The translations under genes and the position numbers were made by a program. A model generated the notes under the pieces. It had not been told where the DNA came from. It did no database searches and saw nothing but the letters and a program-made list of their open reading frames with translations. Positions 18,519-28,090 of a stretch of 64,000 nt of DNA are shown in pieces (the first letter of the stretch is position 1; each line of letters begins with the position of its first letter). Where the stretch lies: contig JAJECX010000029.1 of assembly GCA_022821805.1 (NCBI GenBank), positions 62,001 to 126,000 of the forward strand. Reading direction: 5' to 3'. This DNA is from Anaerolineae bacterium. GTDB lineage: Bacteria; Chloroflexota; Anaerolineae; Aggregatilineales; Phototrophicaceae.

Positions 18519-19112
18519 TCAATCGCCTAACACGATTCCGAGACGGAATTCATACAGCGCTTGCCGGAGCTCATCCAGCGGCAATCCAACGACATTGCTA
18601 TAGCTGCCTTCGATTCGCGCCACCGGATGAAAGGAATCGTTCTGAATGGCGTAGCCGCCGGCTTTGTCGAAGGGATCGCCGCTGGCGATATAGGCGTCGA
18701 TTTCGGCCTCCGTGTAATCCCGCATGTACACCGCCGTGCGCGCGTGACCGGTGTATGCCTGCGGCGGCTGCGAGCTGCGGTGAACAGTGAAAGCCGTAAC
18801 CACATGATGAGCGCGCGCCCGCAGATGTCGCAGCATGCGGCGGGCATCGGCGGCATCGGCCGGCTTGCCCAGCAGCGCGCCTTGGTGGTCAATCACAATC
18901 GTATCCGCCGCGATGACTATGGCGGGGCTGCCATCGAGCGATGCAATCACTGCCGCCGCCTTTTCCCGGCTGAGCCGCTCAGCGTATTGGACTAGGTCTT
19001 CGTCTGCCCGGCGCGATTCGTCGATTTCGGGCTTGACTACCTCAAAGCCGCTGACAAGCTGCCGTAGCAATTCTTGGCGGCGCGGCGAAGATGAGGCGAG
19101 GATGATACGCAT
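18519..19112 (-). CDS. maf: Maf-type nucleoside triphosphate pyrophosphatase
   Basis: A 197-residue cytoplasmic house-cleaning enzyme. Family motifs are in order: LASSSPRRQELL at the N-terminus, IAADTIV near residue 69, the GDPFDKAGGYAIQ segment and IEGSYSNVVGLPL. Maf proteins hydrolyse dTTP, UTP and modified pyrimidine nucleotides to monophosphates, and some affect septum formation. It stands as a single gene. Confidence 0.9.
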   Translation of the reverse strand: MRIILASSSPRRQELLRQLVSGFEVVKPEIDESRRADEDLVQYAERLSREKAAAVIASLDGSPAIVIAADTIVIDHQGALLGKPADAADARRMLRHLRARAHHVVTAFTVHRSSQPPQAYTGHARTAVYMRDYTEAEIDAYIASGDPFDKAGGYAIQNDSFHPVARIEGSYSNVVGLPLDELRQALYEFRLGIVLGD

Positions 19113-19287
19113 GAACCGGCCTTTCTTTGGGCAAACACGATTGCAGATTATAGCAACTGGCGAACGATGGTAAGAAGCGTGTAAAATCGCAAAACTACCG
19201 CATCTCTCCGGCGCTTTATTCGTTATAATGGACGTATCAAGTTGAGATATCGGCGCCCGAAATCAGGCGCCAGCAGGAGGCGACAAC

Positions 19288-20007
19288 ATGAACTTTAGAA
19301 ACGACAGCTTTGTCATTGACGCGCCCGGCAAGGTCAAGCCGCTCGAGGGCTTGCAACTCAATGCCGTGATGCGCAACGTCTACGGCTGGATGACGATGGG
19401 ACTGCTGGTGACGACCGCGGTCGCGCTCGCCGTCAGCAACAGCGGGCTTTTCCCCAGCCAAGGCATATTCTGGCTGGCGATTTTCGCCCAGATTGGCATC
19501 GTATTCGGCTTGAGCTTCGCCATCAAACGCATCTCGGCGACCGCGGCCGGCATGCTCTTTTTTGTCTATTCCGCCGTGACCGGTTTCACCTTCTCCATCT
19601 TCCTGCTGGCATTTGATCTGGGCACGATTGGAGCAGCCTTCTTCAGCACAGCCGGGGTCTTCGGCGCCATGACCATTGTGGGCATGACCACCAAGACCGA
19701 CCTGACGAAGTACAGCAGCTACTTCATGATGGGTTTGATCGGCTTGTTCATCGCCATTATCGTCAATATCTTCGTCGGCAGTTCAGCGATTGAATTCGCC
19801 ATCAGCGTATTCGGTGTGCTGCTCTTCACTGGCTTGACCGCCTACGACACACAGCGCATCGCCCGCATGGCAGCCGATCCCCGAATGAGCGTGAATTCGG
19901 AAGATACCTTGAAGTTCAGCATCATGGCGGCGCTGACGCTTTATCTGGACTTCATCAATCTGTTCATCTTCATGCTGCAGCTCTTCGGCGGCGGCGGACG
20001 CGACTAG
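19288..20007 (+). CDS. Bax inhibitor-1 (BI-1/YccA) family membrane protein
   Basis: A 239-residue integral membrane protein with about seven helices. The family signs are MRNVYGWMTMGLLVTTAVA near residue 30, the VYSAVTGFTFS segment and the end with FTGLTAYDTQRIARMA and LTLYLDFINLFIFMLQ. BI-1 proteins form pH-sensitive calcium-leak channels or modulate membrane proteases. A ribosome site CAGGAGG lies just before the ATG. The gene is followed 180 bases on by a terminator hairpin. Confidence 0.9.
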   Translation: MNFRNDSFVIDAPGKVKPLEGLQLNAVMRNVYGWMTMGLLVTTAVALAVSNSGLFPSQGIFWLAIFAQIGIVFGLSFAIKRISATAAGMLFFVYSAVTGFTFSIFLLAFDLGTIGAAFFSTAGVFGAMTIVGMTTKTDLTKYSSYFMMGLIGLFIAIIVNIFVGSSAIEFAISVFGVLLFTGLTAYDTQRIARMAADPRMSVNSEDTLKFSIMAALTLYLDFINLFIFMLQLFGGGGRD

Positions 20008-20189
20008 CGCGGCAAGCGCCGACCCGTCCCATCGGTAGACAGCGGCGCGGCTCCGCCACCGCCCACGCGAAATTCCTTCCGTCCCGCCAGGTTTAGCGCC
20101 CCTCCCTATCGGCGAGGGGTCCAGGGTTAAGGGCGCCGCGCGCATTAAAACATGCGCCGCTCCGTGAATCGCCTTAATTTATTCTCGAT
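20008..20189. repeat. Intergenic GC-rich palindromic segment
   Basis: Contains a CCCCTCCCTA...GAGGGG stem near 20098-20120, with flanks (TTTAGCGCC, GGTTAAGGGCG) that resemble the other C-rich intergenic repeats at 21660 and 29363. No gene is visible here. Confidence 0.5.
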
Positions 20190-20231
20190 GCCGGGCGAGC
20201 GGCCGACAGGGGGCGCCCGGCTTCGTTTTTC
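20190..20231 (+). terminator. Rho-independent terminator
   Basis: A perfect 8-bp stem (GCCGGGCG / CGCCCGGC) with a 16-base loop is followed by TTCGTTTTT. This is a standard intrinsic terminator, probably for the BI-1 gene, and it isolates the sugar importer that starts at 20357. Confidence 0.7.
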
Positions 20232-20356
20232 TGGCGCCGGACTGGTCGAAGCGGGCGGCCGCTTCTTGCCAAGCTGCGCGCCGACGTGCTAGAATCCCGC
20301 CTTGCTATGTGCAAAAGAGCATGTGGCTTGATACCAAAAGCATTAGGAGAATAATC

Positions 20357-21655
20357 ATGAAACGCGATTTCAAGAAGTGTGTCACGTTTGCTAGCTTGCT
20401 TATGCTGCTGCTGCTGAGCATTGGCGGCGTTGGCGCGCAGGACCCGGTCACCATCACCTGGTGGACGCTGGCATCGGCCGAATCGCCCGAGCCGGCCATC
20501 CGCGCCGTCATTGAAGCGTTCGAAGCTGAGCACCCCAACATTAAGGTTGACGTAACCATAATGACGGAATCAGCCTATGGCGACCTGATGAACACCACGC
20601 TCGGCGCGGGCGAAGGCGCGCCCGATGTAGCGTACTTCTGGGAGACGCCCTGGCTGCCGCATGCGCTGGACATCACCGACCGCCTGGAAGCCGACCCCGA
20701 CCTCAGCCGCGACGATTACTTTGAACACTACTTCAATACGCGAGCAGTCTGGAATGACCGCGTAATTGGGCTGCCCTTCACTGTCGGCGCCAACTTCGTT
20801 ATGTATAACAAAGATATCTTCGACGAAGAAGGCATAGACTACCCAACCGCCGACTGGACGCCCTGGGATTTCATCGAGATCGCAAAGGCTTTAACCGATC
20901 CGGATAAGCGGCGCTGGGGCGGCGACCGTCCGCGTGGACCCTTCCGCGCAGTCTTCAAAAACATTGGCGCGACCAACCCCTACAGCGATGACAGCACGAC
21001 TGTCGAGGGCTACCTCAACGGTCCAGAGTCGGTGGAAGCTTACACCTGGCTTTGGGATTTAGTGGACAGCGGCGCGACGCCGACGCCAGCCGATATCGAA
21101 GTTCTTGGGACAGAAGGCACTGGTCCCGTCGATTTATTCATCGCTGGTCGCTTGGCTATGGCGACGTTGAACAACGGGCACATGATTACCGCCAGGAATG
21201 CCGGCGTCAACTTTGGCGTCGTGCCCGAGCCGCATGTCCCAGGCAAGGACCGCTATGTTCACGGCTGGGCGCTGACTTCTTCCATCTGGAAAGAAACCGA
21301 ACATCCTGACGAAGCCTACGAATTCCTCAGCTTCTGGGTGGGGCCCGAAGGGCAGCGGATCAACATGGAAATCGGCGCGCTGGTGCCATCGCTTCCCAGC
21401 GTGCTTGCAGAGTATCCCGATGCCGATACCGATTACTTCCAGGGCTTCATGCAAGTGCTCGACGCAAAGCAAACCGCCGAGTGGCGCGCCGCGCATCCCT
21501 GCTGGCGTGGCGCAGTCATCCGCGCCGTCAGCGATGCTTGGGATCTGATCATGCTCGGCGAGATTGAGCGCGATGAAGTGCAGGCGACGCTGGATGCCAT
21601 GGTCGCGCCGGGCCAAGCCGCCCTCGACGAGTGTGTGCCGCGCCTCGGCGGTTAG
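20357..21655 (+). CDS. Extracellular sugar-binding protein (cluster 2)
   Basis: A 432-residue CUT1 binding protein. The signal peptide is MKRDFKKCVTF through LLLLSIGGVGAQ. The mature part starts with VTITWWTLASAESPEP and has EAEHPNIKVDVTIM, GAGEGAPDVAYFW, LPFTVGANFVMYNKDIF and the late PDEAYEFLSFWVG. TAGGAGA precedes the ATG at 20357; the longer frame from 20309 is less likely. It heads an operon with two permeases. The substrate is unknown; a GPRAxF-type site cannot be read from sequence alone. Confidence 0.9.
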   Translation: MKRDFKKCVTFASLLMLLLLSIGGVGAQDPVTITWWTLASAESPEPAIRAVIEAFEAEHPNIKVDVTIMTESAYGDLMNTTLGAGEGAPDVAYFWETPWLPHALDITDRLEADPDLSRDDYFEHYFNTRAVWNDRVIGLPFTVGANFVMYNKDIFDEEGIDYPTADWTPWDFIEIAKALTDPDKRRWGGDRPRGPFRAVFKNIGATNPYSDDSTTVEGYLNGPESVEAYTWLWDLVDSGATPTPADIEVLGTEGTGPVDLFIAGRLAMATLNNGHMITARNAGVNFGVVPEPHVPGKDRYVHGWALTSSIWKETEHPDEAYEFLSFWVGPEGQRINMEIGALVPSLPSVLAEYPDADTDYFQGFMQVLDAKQTAEWRAAHPCWRGAVIRAVSDAWDLIMLGEIERDEVQATLDAMVAPGQAALDECVPRLGG

Positions 21656-21659
21656 CGAC

Positions 21660-21794
21660 TTATCCCCCCCACCCTAAATCCCTCCTCGCCGCCCGTGTCG
21701 GCGGTCGGCGCCTGCGCGACCAGCGCGGCGCGTAAAGAGGGAGGGACTTCATAACACAGCATCTCTCCCCTTGCCTGATTCTGGAGGCAAGGGG
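21660..21794. repeat. C-rich/G-rich intergenic inverted repeat
   Basis: A CCCCCCACCCTAAATCCCTCC segment faces AGAGGGAGGGACTTC about 60 bases later. It shares its layout with the segment at 29363-29430 and lies in the same position, between a sugar-binding-protein gene and the first permease. The inner part holds GGTCG...CGCGACC. Confidence 0.6.
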
Positions 21795-22721
21795 ATGGGA
21801 CTGGGGGCTAATCCTGCCATGCTCTCCTTCTGGCGAAAGATGACCCCGCAAGAGCGCCGGGCCGCCAAGACTGGCTACCTGGCGCTTTCGCCCTGGATGG
21901 TGGGCTTCGCCGTCTTTTTCGCCTACCCCATCCTCGCCACCTTCTATTTCAGTTTGACCCAATGGACGCTGGTCGATCAGCCGGTCTGGATCGGGTTGGA
22001 CAACTACGTCCGCATGTTCACGCGCGATCCGCTCTTCGTCAGCTCACTGAAAGCGACTACGCTTTTCGTCGTGCTCTCCCTGCCGCTGAAACTGGTGCTG
22101 GGGTTGATGCTCGCGCTGCTGCTGAACCTCAAGATCCCGGGCATGAACGTCTTCCGCACGGTATTCTTTATCCCGGCGGTCATATCGGGCGTGGCTGTCT
22201 CCCTGATGTGGATCTGGTTCCTCAATCCGGATACGGGCGTGGTCAACACCTTGCTGCATTATGTTGGCGTTCAAGGTCCTTACTGGTTTTGGGACCTTAA
22301 TTGGGCGCTGCCGTCGGTCGCCATCATGAGCATATGGAAGGTCGGCGGCGCAGCCATCATCTACTTGGCCGGCTTGCAGAACATCCCGGCGCATCTCTAC
22401 GAAGCGGCGGAGATTGACGGCGCCGGGAAATGGCGGCGCTTTTGGCGCGTTACCCTGCCCCTCTTGACGCCAACGCTTTTCTTCCAGCTCATCATTGAAC
22501 TCATTGACGCTTTCAAAATCTTCACCGAAGCCTATGTCATCACCAAGGGCGGTCCCTTGAAAGCAACCTATTTCTTTCTCTACTATTTTTACGAAGAGGC
22601 CTTCCGCAACTACAACATGGGTTACGCCTCGGCATTGGCGCTGTTCTTGCTGGTGGTAATTATGGGCTGCACCGTCTTTGTTTATCGGACTTCCGGGCGA
22701 TGGGTCTTTTATGAAAACTGA
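21795..22721 (+). CDS. Sugar ABC transporter permease, MalF type (cluster 2)
   Basis: A 308-residue inner-membrane permease with six helices and the EAA loop LYEAAEIDGAGKWRRFWRV. The ATG at 21795 has TGGAGG eight bases upstream; the frame starting at 21771 would place that site inside the gene. It overlaps the following MalG gene by 11 bases, so the two are translationally coupled. It forms the channel with that partner for the ligand of the upstream binding protein. Confidence 0.9.
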   Translation: MGLGANPAMLSFWRKMTPQERRAAKTGYLALSPWMVGFAVFFAYPILATFYFSLTQWTLVDQPVWIGLDNYVRMFTRDPLFVSSLKATTLFVVLSLPLKLVLGLMLALLLNLKIPGMNVFRTVFFIPAVISGVAVSLMWIWFLNPDTGVVNTLLHYVGVQGPYWFWDLNWALPSVAIMSIWKVGGAAIIYLAGLQNIPAHLYEAAEIDGAGKWRRFWRVTLPLLTPTLFFQLIIELIDAFKIFTEAYVITKGGPLKATYFFLYYFYEEAFRNYNMGYASALALFLLVVIMGCTVFVYRTSGRWVFYEN

Positions 22722-23601
22722 CGCGCGGGCTCTATCCATCCAGCGACAGCTGCGGCGGAGCGCGGCGCGGCGCCGCTACGCGCGGCTAGTTGGTCATGCC
22801 CTCGTCTATGCGTTGATGATCTTCTTGGCGCTTATATTCATGCTGCCGATATTCTGGATGGCGTCGACATCGCTGAAATTGCCGCGGGAGATCTTCGCCT
22901 GGCCCCCCGAATGGATCCCGTCCACGCCACAGTGGGGTAATTTCGCCGAAGCCTTTGGCAAATATCCGCTGGCGCGATATATGCTCAACAGCGCGATCCT
23001 GGTCATCGCCAATATCATCGGCGGGCTAATCTCCGTGCCCATCATCGCGTATGGATTCGCCCGCTTCGAGTTCCCCTTCAAGAATGCGCTCTTCCTGCTG
23101 ATGCTGAGTACCATGATGGTGCCCGGGCATATCAAGCTCATCCCGATGTTCTGGCTATACAGCCGCCTGGAATTGATCGACACCTACTGGCCGCTGATTT
23201 TGCCGGCCTATTTCGGCAACCCATTCTTCGTGTTCTTAATGACGCAATACATCCGCACCATCCCACGCGACCTTGATGATGCCGCGCGCATTGACGGGGC
23301 TGGCGCTTGGGGCATTCTCTACCGCATCATCATTCCCTTAAGCCGCCCAGCCCTCACCGTAGTCGTTGTCTTCACTTTCGTCTGGGTCTGGAATGATTTC
23401 CTAGAGCCAATCATATTCCTGCGCGACTGGGATTCGTATCCGATTTCTGTGGGTTTGGCTTTCTTCCAAGGGCGCTACAGCGTCGAGTGGCACCTCTTCA
23501 TGGGCGCGACGCTTGTTTCCATCATTCCTATTCTGGTCGTATATTTCTTCGCTCAAAAACACTTGATTGGCGGGCTGGCGTCGATCGGCATCAAGGGCTG
23601 A
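22711..23601 (+). CDS. Sugar ABC transporter permease, MalG type (cluster 2)
   Basis: A 296-residue permease. A basic, Arg-rich N-terminal tail (QRQLRRSAARRRYARLVG) precedes six helices. The EAA loop is DLDDAARIDGAGAWGILYRI, and the protein ends GGLASIGIKG. The ATG at 22711 lies inside the last codons of the MalF gene. It is the last gene of the unit; no ATPase is present. The next gene is convergent. Confidence 0.9.
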   Translation: MKTDARALSIQRQLRRSAARRRYARLVGHALVYALMIFLALIFMLPIFWMASTSLKLPREIFAWPPEWIPSTPQWGNFAEAFGKYPLARYMLNSAILVIANIIGGLISVPIIAYGFARFEFPFKNALFLLMLSTMMVPGHIKLIPMFWLYSRLELIDTYWPLILPAYFGNPFFVFLMTQYIRTIPRDLDDAARIDGAGAWGILYRIIIPLSRPALTVVVVFTFVWVWNDFLEPIIFLRDWDSYPISVGLAFFQGRYSVEWHLFMGATLVSIIPILVVYFFAQKHLIGGLASIGIKG

Positions 23602-23613
23602 GGCTTAAGCGAC

Positions 23614-24834
23614 TCACTTCAGCCGGCGCCGGCGGTAGCTGAGCAGGACAAGCGTGGCAAACAAGCCAGACCCCGCCCAGAGCAGAAATGGCAAATTCAA
23701 GCTGATCGTGCTCAACGTATTGCCCAGCGGCGGCACAAAAGACGAGCCGATATTCTGCAGCATGCCAACGAAACCAAGCGCGCTGCCCACCAGCGCCAGA
23801 TCCAGCCCCTCCACTTCGGTGGTGGACGCGCCCTTCAACGCCATGAAACTGTCGAAGCAGAAACCGCCAATCGCCATCGCTAGCATCACGCCCCAGAAGC
23901 TGTCGCCGACAAAGAACATCAGCGCGCAGCCCATCGTCATCATCGATGTGCCGAAAGCCATGACGATACGTCGATTCCCCAAGCGATCCGAGAGATGCGA
24001 AATCGGCACGACGCCGATAAGGCTGCAGAAGAAAAATACGGTCATAGCGGTATCGGCGCTGGCGGCATCCCAGCCGATCTCGCGCAGATATGTGGGCACA
24101 TATCCGCTGAGCCCGCGCATAAGACCGAGCACGCCGAATACGGCCATGGCGATCACCCACAGTTCGCGAAAGCGGGCGACATATCGATAATTGTGAATGA
24201 TCTTGCGGATTTCCGGACGCGCCCCGCGCCGCCGCTCCACCGGCGGATGCACGATTGCCCAAAGGATCGCAAGTCCGATGGCGCAGAAGCCAAGAAAGAT
24301 CAGCACCGCCCGCCAGCCGCCCAGCAGCGGCGATAACACCGTGGCGCTCAGACGCGCGCCCAACATCAATCCCGTGGCGAAACCGGCCGACATCACACCG
24401 GAAGCGAAGCCCAACTGACCCGAGCGAAACCATTCGCGATTGAGCTTGACGAAGTTCATCGGCAATATCGGCTGCACCATGCCAAAGAAAAATGAAGAGA
24501 CAAAGAGCGACCAGAAGTCAAAGGCGAAACCGCGTGACGCGCCGAAGACGCCGGTGGCTAGACAGAGCGTAACCAGCGTGCGCCGCGTGCCGAATTGATC
24601 AATCAGGCTGCCGCCGACCAGGGCGGTGAAGATGCCCATCACGGAGCCAACGCCCCAAATCACGCCGATTTGCACCAGGTCAAGATCGAGCGTATCTGCG
24701 ATCTCGCTGAACAGCGCCGACAAGCCCGTCGTGGGGAAGCCCATGACCAGGAAGCCGGAGAGTGTAACCATCGCCAGGATAACCCAACGGTACGGCGAAT
24801 CGTGTCGGTCGTTCGGGTCGACAATTGGGGGCAT
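23614..24834 (-). CDS. Major facilitator superfamily transporter
   Basis: A 406-residue carrier with about 12 helices. The loop between helices 2 and 3 reads GGSLIDQFGTRRTL, the MFS signature, and a second copy is in SHLSDRLGNRRIVM after helix 8. Twelve helices in two halves fit proton-linked uptake or export of a small solute. The ATG at 24834 has GGGAG upstream; the frame runs 11 residues further without a site. It is divergent from the M20 hydrolase, which may act on its substrate. Confidence 0.85.
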   Translation of the reverse strand: MPPIVDPNDRHDSPYRWVILAMVTLSGFLVMGFPTTGLSALFSEIADTLDLDLVQIGVIWGVGSVMGIFTALVGGSLIDQFGTRRTLVTLCLATGVFGASRGFAFDFWSLFVSSFFFGMVQPILPMNFVKLNREWFRSGQLGFASGVMSAGFATGLMLGARLSATVLSPLLGGWRAVLIFLGFCAIGLAILWAIVHPPVERRRGARPEIRKIIHNYRYVARFRELWVIAMAVFGVLGLMRGLSGYVPTYLREIGWDAASADTAMTVFFFCSLIGVVPISHLSDRLGNRRIVMAFGTSMMTMGCALMFFVGDSFWGVMLAMAIGGFCFDSFMALKGASTTEVEGLDLALVGSALGFVGMLQNIGSSFVPPLGNTLSTISLNLPFLLWAGSGLFATLVLLSYRRRRLK

Positions 24835-25010
24835 CGCTGGCTCCCAAAACGCGCTTCTCGCGGGCAATCGAATTATCGTAGCGCAAACCCGCCTGAATTC
24901 TAAGGGGCGGTAGAACTACGCTTGGACCTAAGCCGCCCCGATAAGTTGTCCGATTGCGAATTGCAACTATAATCGGTTCTCAATTAGTTACTTGGCGATA
25001 GGCAGGTGAT

Positions 25011-26255
25011 GTGACGGCCAAATGTCCGACTTTGCGCATTAACAGCCAACGGCTGCAGCGGGACTTTGAACAACTGTCGGAGATCGGCGCGACCGTCGGC
25101 GGCGGCGTATCGCGTCTTGCGCTATCCAACGAAGACTTGGCGGCGCGCTCCTGGTTCGCCGATCGCATTGAAGAGGCTGGACTCCTGGTGCGTGACGACG
25201 AAGCCGGCAATTTAAGCGGCTTGCTCTGCGTCGATGACACCGACGCCAAGACGCTGATGATCGGTTCGCATCTCGACACCGTGCCCAACGGCGGCCGATT
25301 CGATGGCGCCATCGGCGTATTGATCGCGCTGGAATGCCTGCGCCGCATAAACGAAGCCGGTGTCTATCCGCGCTGTCACCTGGAGGCGATCAACTTCACT
25401 GATGAAGAGGGCACCTGGAGTTCCCTCTTCGGCAGCAAAGCCATCGTCGGCAAAATCTCAGCCGATGTTATTGACGATTCCACCCAAGAGAATATGCCCT
25501 TTCGCGCCGCGCTGTATCGCGCCGGCCTGATGCTGGAAGAGACGCAGAGCGCCCGCCGCGATGCCGATTCTATTCTCGGCTACCTGGAAGTGCATATCGA
25601 GCAAGGAAAGATGCTTCATGAACAAGGCTTCGACCTCGGCATCGTCGAAAGGATCGTCGGCCGCACCACTTACAATGTCGTATTTTATGGCGAAGCCGCG
25701 CACGCCGGCACCACCACCGCCGATGAACGCCGCGACGCTCTGCAAGGGGCAGCGGCGTTTATTATTGCCGCCCATTCGTTGATCCGAGCGGAGTATCCTG
25801 AAGGGGTGGTCAATTGCGGCCATGTCAGCGTCGTGCCGGACAGTTTCAATGTCGTGCCGGCTGAAGCGTCGCTGCGCGTCGAATTTCGCCATCCCGATAC
25901 CGATACGCTGCGAGAGATGGAAGCGCGGATCGTGCGTCTGGCGCAAGATAGCGCCGTGAAACATCGTTTGCGGGTATCAACTGAGCGCGCGCTTCATCGA
26001 GCCGCCGAGCGGATGTCGCTTTATCTCGTCAAGCAGATCGAAAGCGCCTGCCGCGCCGAAGCCGTCAACTATATGCCCATCGCCAGCTACAGCGGACACA
26101 ACGCCCAAATCATGAACCAGATGGTGCCGGCCGGCATGATCTTCTTGCCATCGGTGGATGGAATCAGCCATAATCCCAGGGAGTTCACCGAATGGCGGCA
26201 TGTCGAGTTGGGCGCCAATGTGTTGCTGCGCACGATCTTGCAGTTGACCATGTAA
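25011..26255 (+). CDS. M20 family Zn-dependent hydrolase (N-carbamoyl-amino-acid/allantoate amidohydrolase-like)
   Basis: A 414-residue cytoplasmic amidohydrolase of the HyuC/AllC group. The metal-site motifs are in order: GSHLDTVPNGGRFDGAIG (His, Asp), FTDEEGTWSSLFGS (Glu), GYLEVHIEQG (His) and ASYSGHNAQIM (last His). The dimerisation lid carries HAGTTTADERRDAL. The group cleaves carbamoyl-amino acids, allantoate or ureido compounds. The start is a GTG with GGCAGGTG just upstream. It is divergent from an MFS carrier. Confidence 0.88.
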   Translation: MTAKCPTLRINSQRLQRDFEQLSEIGATVGGGVSRLALSNEDLAARSWFADRIEEAGLLVRDDEAGNLSGLLCVDDTDAKTLMIGSHLDTVPNGGRFDGAIGVLIALECLRRINEAGVYPRCHLEAINFTDEEGTWSSLFGSKAIVGKISADVIDDSTQENMPFRAALYRAGLMLEETQSARRDADSILGYLEVHIEQGKMLHEQGFDLGIVERIVGRTTYNVVFYGEAAHAGTTTADERRDALQGAAAFIIAAHSLIRAEYPEGVVNCGHVSVVPDSFNVVPAEASLRVEFRHPDTDTLREMEARIVRLAQDSAVKHRLRVSTERALHRAAERMSLYLVKQIESACRAEAVNYMPIASYSGHNAQIMNQMVPAGMIFLPSVDGISHNPREFTEWRHVELGANVLLRTILQLTM

Positions 26256-26269
26256 CACAGAACGGCAAT

Positions 26270-26362
26270 TGTAGGGGCGAATCTGTGAGTCGCCCGCCCG
26301 TCAAGGATTAAGTGTAGGGGCGACCGGCGGTCAGTGTCTACGGGACCTATCAGGTCGCCCGC
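26270..26362. repeat. Two palindromic repeats, gtaggggcga family, one with nested hairpin
   Basis: Copy 1 (26270-26297) is TGTAGGGGCGA then GAGTCGCCCGC. Copy 2 (26313-26362) begins TGTAGGGGCGACC and ends AGGTCGCCCGC. Inside copy 2 is a small hairpin, GGTC-AGTGTCTACGG-GACC (26329-26347). The same GTGTCTACG core recurs in loops at 28021 and 29394. Confidence 0.75.
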
Positions 26363-26392
26363 AAAACCAGAAATCGAATCCAGGAATTACCC

Positions 26393-27019
26393 ATGCCCCA
26401 CCTGACTCGCCGCCAAAAAGAACGCGAAATGCGCGCCGCGGGCCGCCTGCCCGCTGGTCAATCGCTGACCGAGAAGTTCCCCGTCCTCACTTACGGACCG
26501 ACTCCGAAGTTCAATCCTGAGACTTGGGACCTGCGCGTCTTCGGCGCCGTGGACGAAGAAAAGCGTTGGACCTGGGACGAATTTCTGCAACTGCCCACCG
26601 GCGCGATGACCGTCGACATCCACTGCGTCACGCGCTGGAGCAAGTTCGACACCGCTTGGGAAGGCGTGATGTTCCGAGACTTCCTGCGCGAGCTCCAACT
26701 GACCGAGGAGGCGCGATTCGTCATCGCCCACTGCGAATTTGGCTACACCACCAATTTGCCGCTGGATGTGATGAACGATGATGACGTTATGCTCGCCTAC
26801 AAATACGAGGGACGCTTCCTGCACGAGCCCGAACTAATGGAGCATGGCGGTCCGCTGCGCACGGTGGTGCCCAAACGCTACTTCTGGAAGAGCGCCAAGT
26901 TCCTGCGCGCCCTCGAGTTCAGCCCGGTGGATAAGCCGGGTTTCTGGGAACAGGGCGGCTACCACAACGATGGCGACTTCTGGAAAGAAGAGCGCTTCCA
27001 AAGGCGGGGGTTTTTCTAG
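26393..27019 (+). CDS. Sulfite-oxidase-fold molybdopterin oxidoreductase
   Basis: A 208-residue protein with the SUOX molybdopterin-binding fold. The molybdenum-ligand Cys is in [13 protein letters not shown], followed by [21 protein letters not shown] and [19 protein letters not shown]. Relatives of MsrP (YedY) reduce oxidised methionine in the periplasm, but here there is no Tat signal and no MsrQ-like membrane partner, so it is probably cytoplasmic and its substrate is unknown. It is the only gene between the M20 hydrolase and the PhyH gene. Confidence 0.82.
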   Translation: MPHLTRRQKEREMRAAGRLPAGQSLTEKFPVLTYGPTPKFNPETWDLRVFGAVDEEKRWTWDEFLQLPTGAMTVDIHCVTRWSKFDTAWEGVMFRDFLRELQLTEEARFVIAHCEFGYTTNLPLDVMNDDDVMLAYKYEGRFLHEPELMEHGGPLRTVVPKRYFWKSAKFLRALEFSPVDKPGFWEQGGYHNDGDFWKEERFQRRGFF

Positions 27020-27114
27020 AGGGCAGCCCACCATAGCCAGATTTTGCAAAAAAAAACGAATAATTGTTACACTCGGAATTGCTTCCGAGATAAGCAGCCG
27101 TGCAGGATATTGAT

Positions 27115-27993
27115 ATGCCCAAGATACTTACTGACGAACAAATCGCCTTTTACCACGACAAAGGTTGGCTCAAAGTGGAAAATGTCGTGCCGCCGCGCAG
27201 CATTGATTTGGCGCGCGCGGTCTGCGCCGGCTGGGTCGACCGCGAGGTGCAAAAGTGGGTCGATGAAGGCTTGCTCGAAGACGATTTCGCCCATCTTGAC
27301 CTCGAGCATCGGCTGAAGGTCGCCTGGAACGAAGCTGGCAAACCGATGTACCATCGCAGCCCGCGCCGCCAGACCGTGTGCGCGGAGCTCTTCCAATTCA
27401 TGAGCGAGCCCAAGATCATCGATCTCGCGGAAGACTTGCTGGGCAGTCCCGAGGTCTTTATGCACGGCGTCTTCAATCTGCGCCCGAAGCTGCCTGATCA
27501 GCGCTGGACGCGCACGCCCTGGCATCAAGATTCGCAGTATTATCCCTCGAACACTCGGGTGCATACGATTTCGATCTGGATGCCGCTGATGCGGGTGACG
27601 ACCGAAAACAGCTGCCTGCAGGTGGCAGAGGGTTATCATCGCGGCGACATGTACGCTATCACCGAAGACGAAGAGACTGGTTTCCTGGGCATATCGAAAG
27701 AGGAGCGGGCGGCGATACCGGGCATCCCGGTCGAGATGGAGGCGGGCGACGCGCTCTGCTTCACCCAGTTGACGCCGCATGCCGCGCTACCCAACAAGTC
27801 CGGCGCCGTGCGCTGGTCCATCGACCTGCGTTATCAAACCATCGCTGACGCCATGGTCCCTGAACACAATGCCGAAGCCAGCGGCGGCCGCGAAAAAGGC
27901 TTCATCGCCCGCAGCGAAGCCGATCCGGCGTCGGTGACCACCTGGGAAATCTGGGAACGCCAGTGGGAAGGAGACCCCTATAGCAACTACTAG
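27115..27993 (+). CDS. Phytanoyl-CoA dioxygenase (PhyH) family protein
   Basis: A 292-residue Fe(II)/2-oxoglutarate dioxygenase. The iron ligands are visible as TPWHQDSQYYP (H-x-D) and LTPHAALPNKS (distal His), and VRWSIDLRYQ carries the Arg that holds 2-oxoglutarate. The C-terminal WEIWERQWEGDPYSNY is aromatic-rich. The ATG at 27115 is preferred over the GTG at 27100. Family members hydroxylate lipids, ectoine, phosphonates or small natural products. A sugar-type binding protein and two permeases follow in the same direction, so the substrate may come through that importer. Confidence 0.85.
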   Translation: MPKILTDEQIAFYHDKGWLKVENVVPPRSIDLARAVCAGWVDREVQKWVDEGLLEDDFAHLDLEHRLKVAWNEAGKPMYHRSPRRQTVCAELFQFMSEPKIIDLAEDLLGSPEVFMHGVFNLRPKLPDQRWTRTPWHQDSQYYPSNTRVHTISIWMPLMRVTTENSCLQVAEGYHRGDMYAITEDEETGFLGISKEERAAIPGIPVEMEAGDALCFTQLTPHAALPNKSGAVRWSIDLRYQTIADAMVPEHNAEASGGREKGFIARSEADPASVTTWEIWERQWEGDPYSNY

Positions 27994-28006
27994 TCAGAAA
28001 ATGCAA

Positions 28007-28048
28007 GGGCGAGCAGTTAGTGTCTACGCTAACCCTTGGGTCGCCCGC
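28007..28048. repeat. Palindromic repeat with GTGTCTACG loop
   Basis: GGGCGA...GGGTCGCCCGC arms enclose a perfect 5-bp hairpin GTTAG-TGTCTACG-CTAAC at 28016-28033. It belongs to the same family as the copies at 26313 and 31887 and lies before a binding-protein gene. Confidence 0.7.
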
Positions 28049-28090
28049 TGTCCCAACCACAAATTTCTACTTCTGGAAGGTATAAGAATC

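Noticed and set aside
23591-24433. 280-residue minus-strand frame
   Set aside because: It shares the strand with the MFS gene but is in another frame, is Arg/Gly-rich and has no motif.
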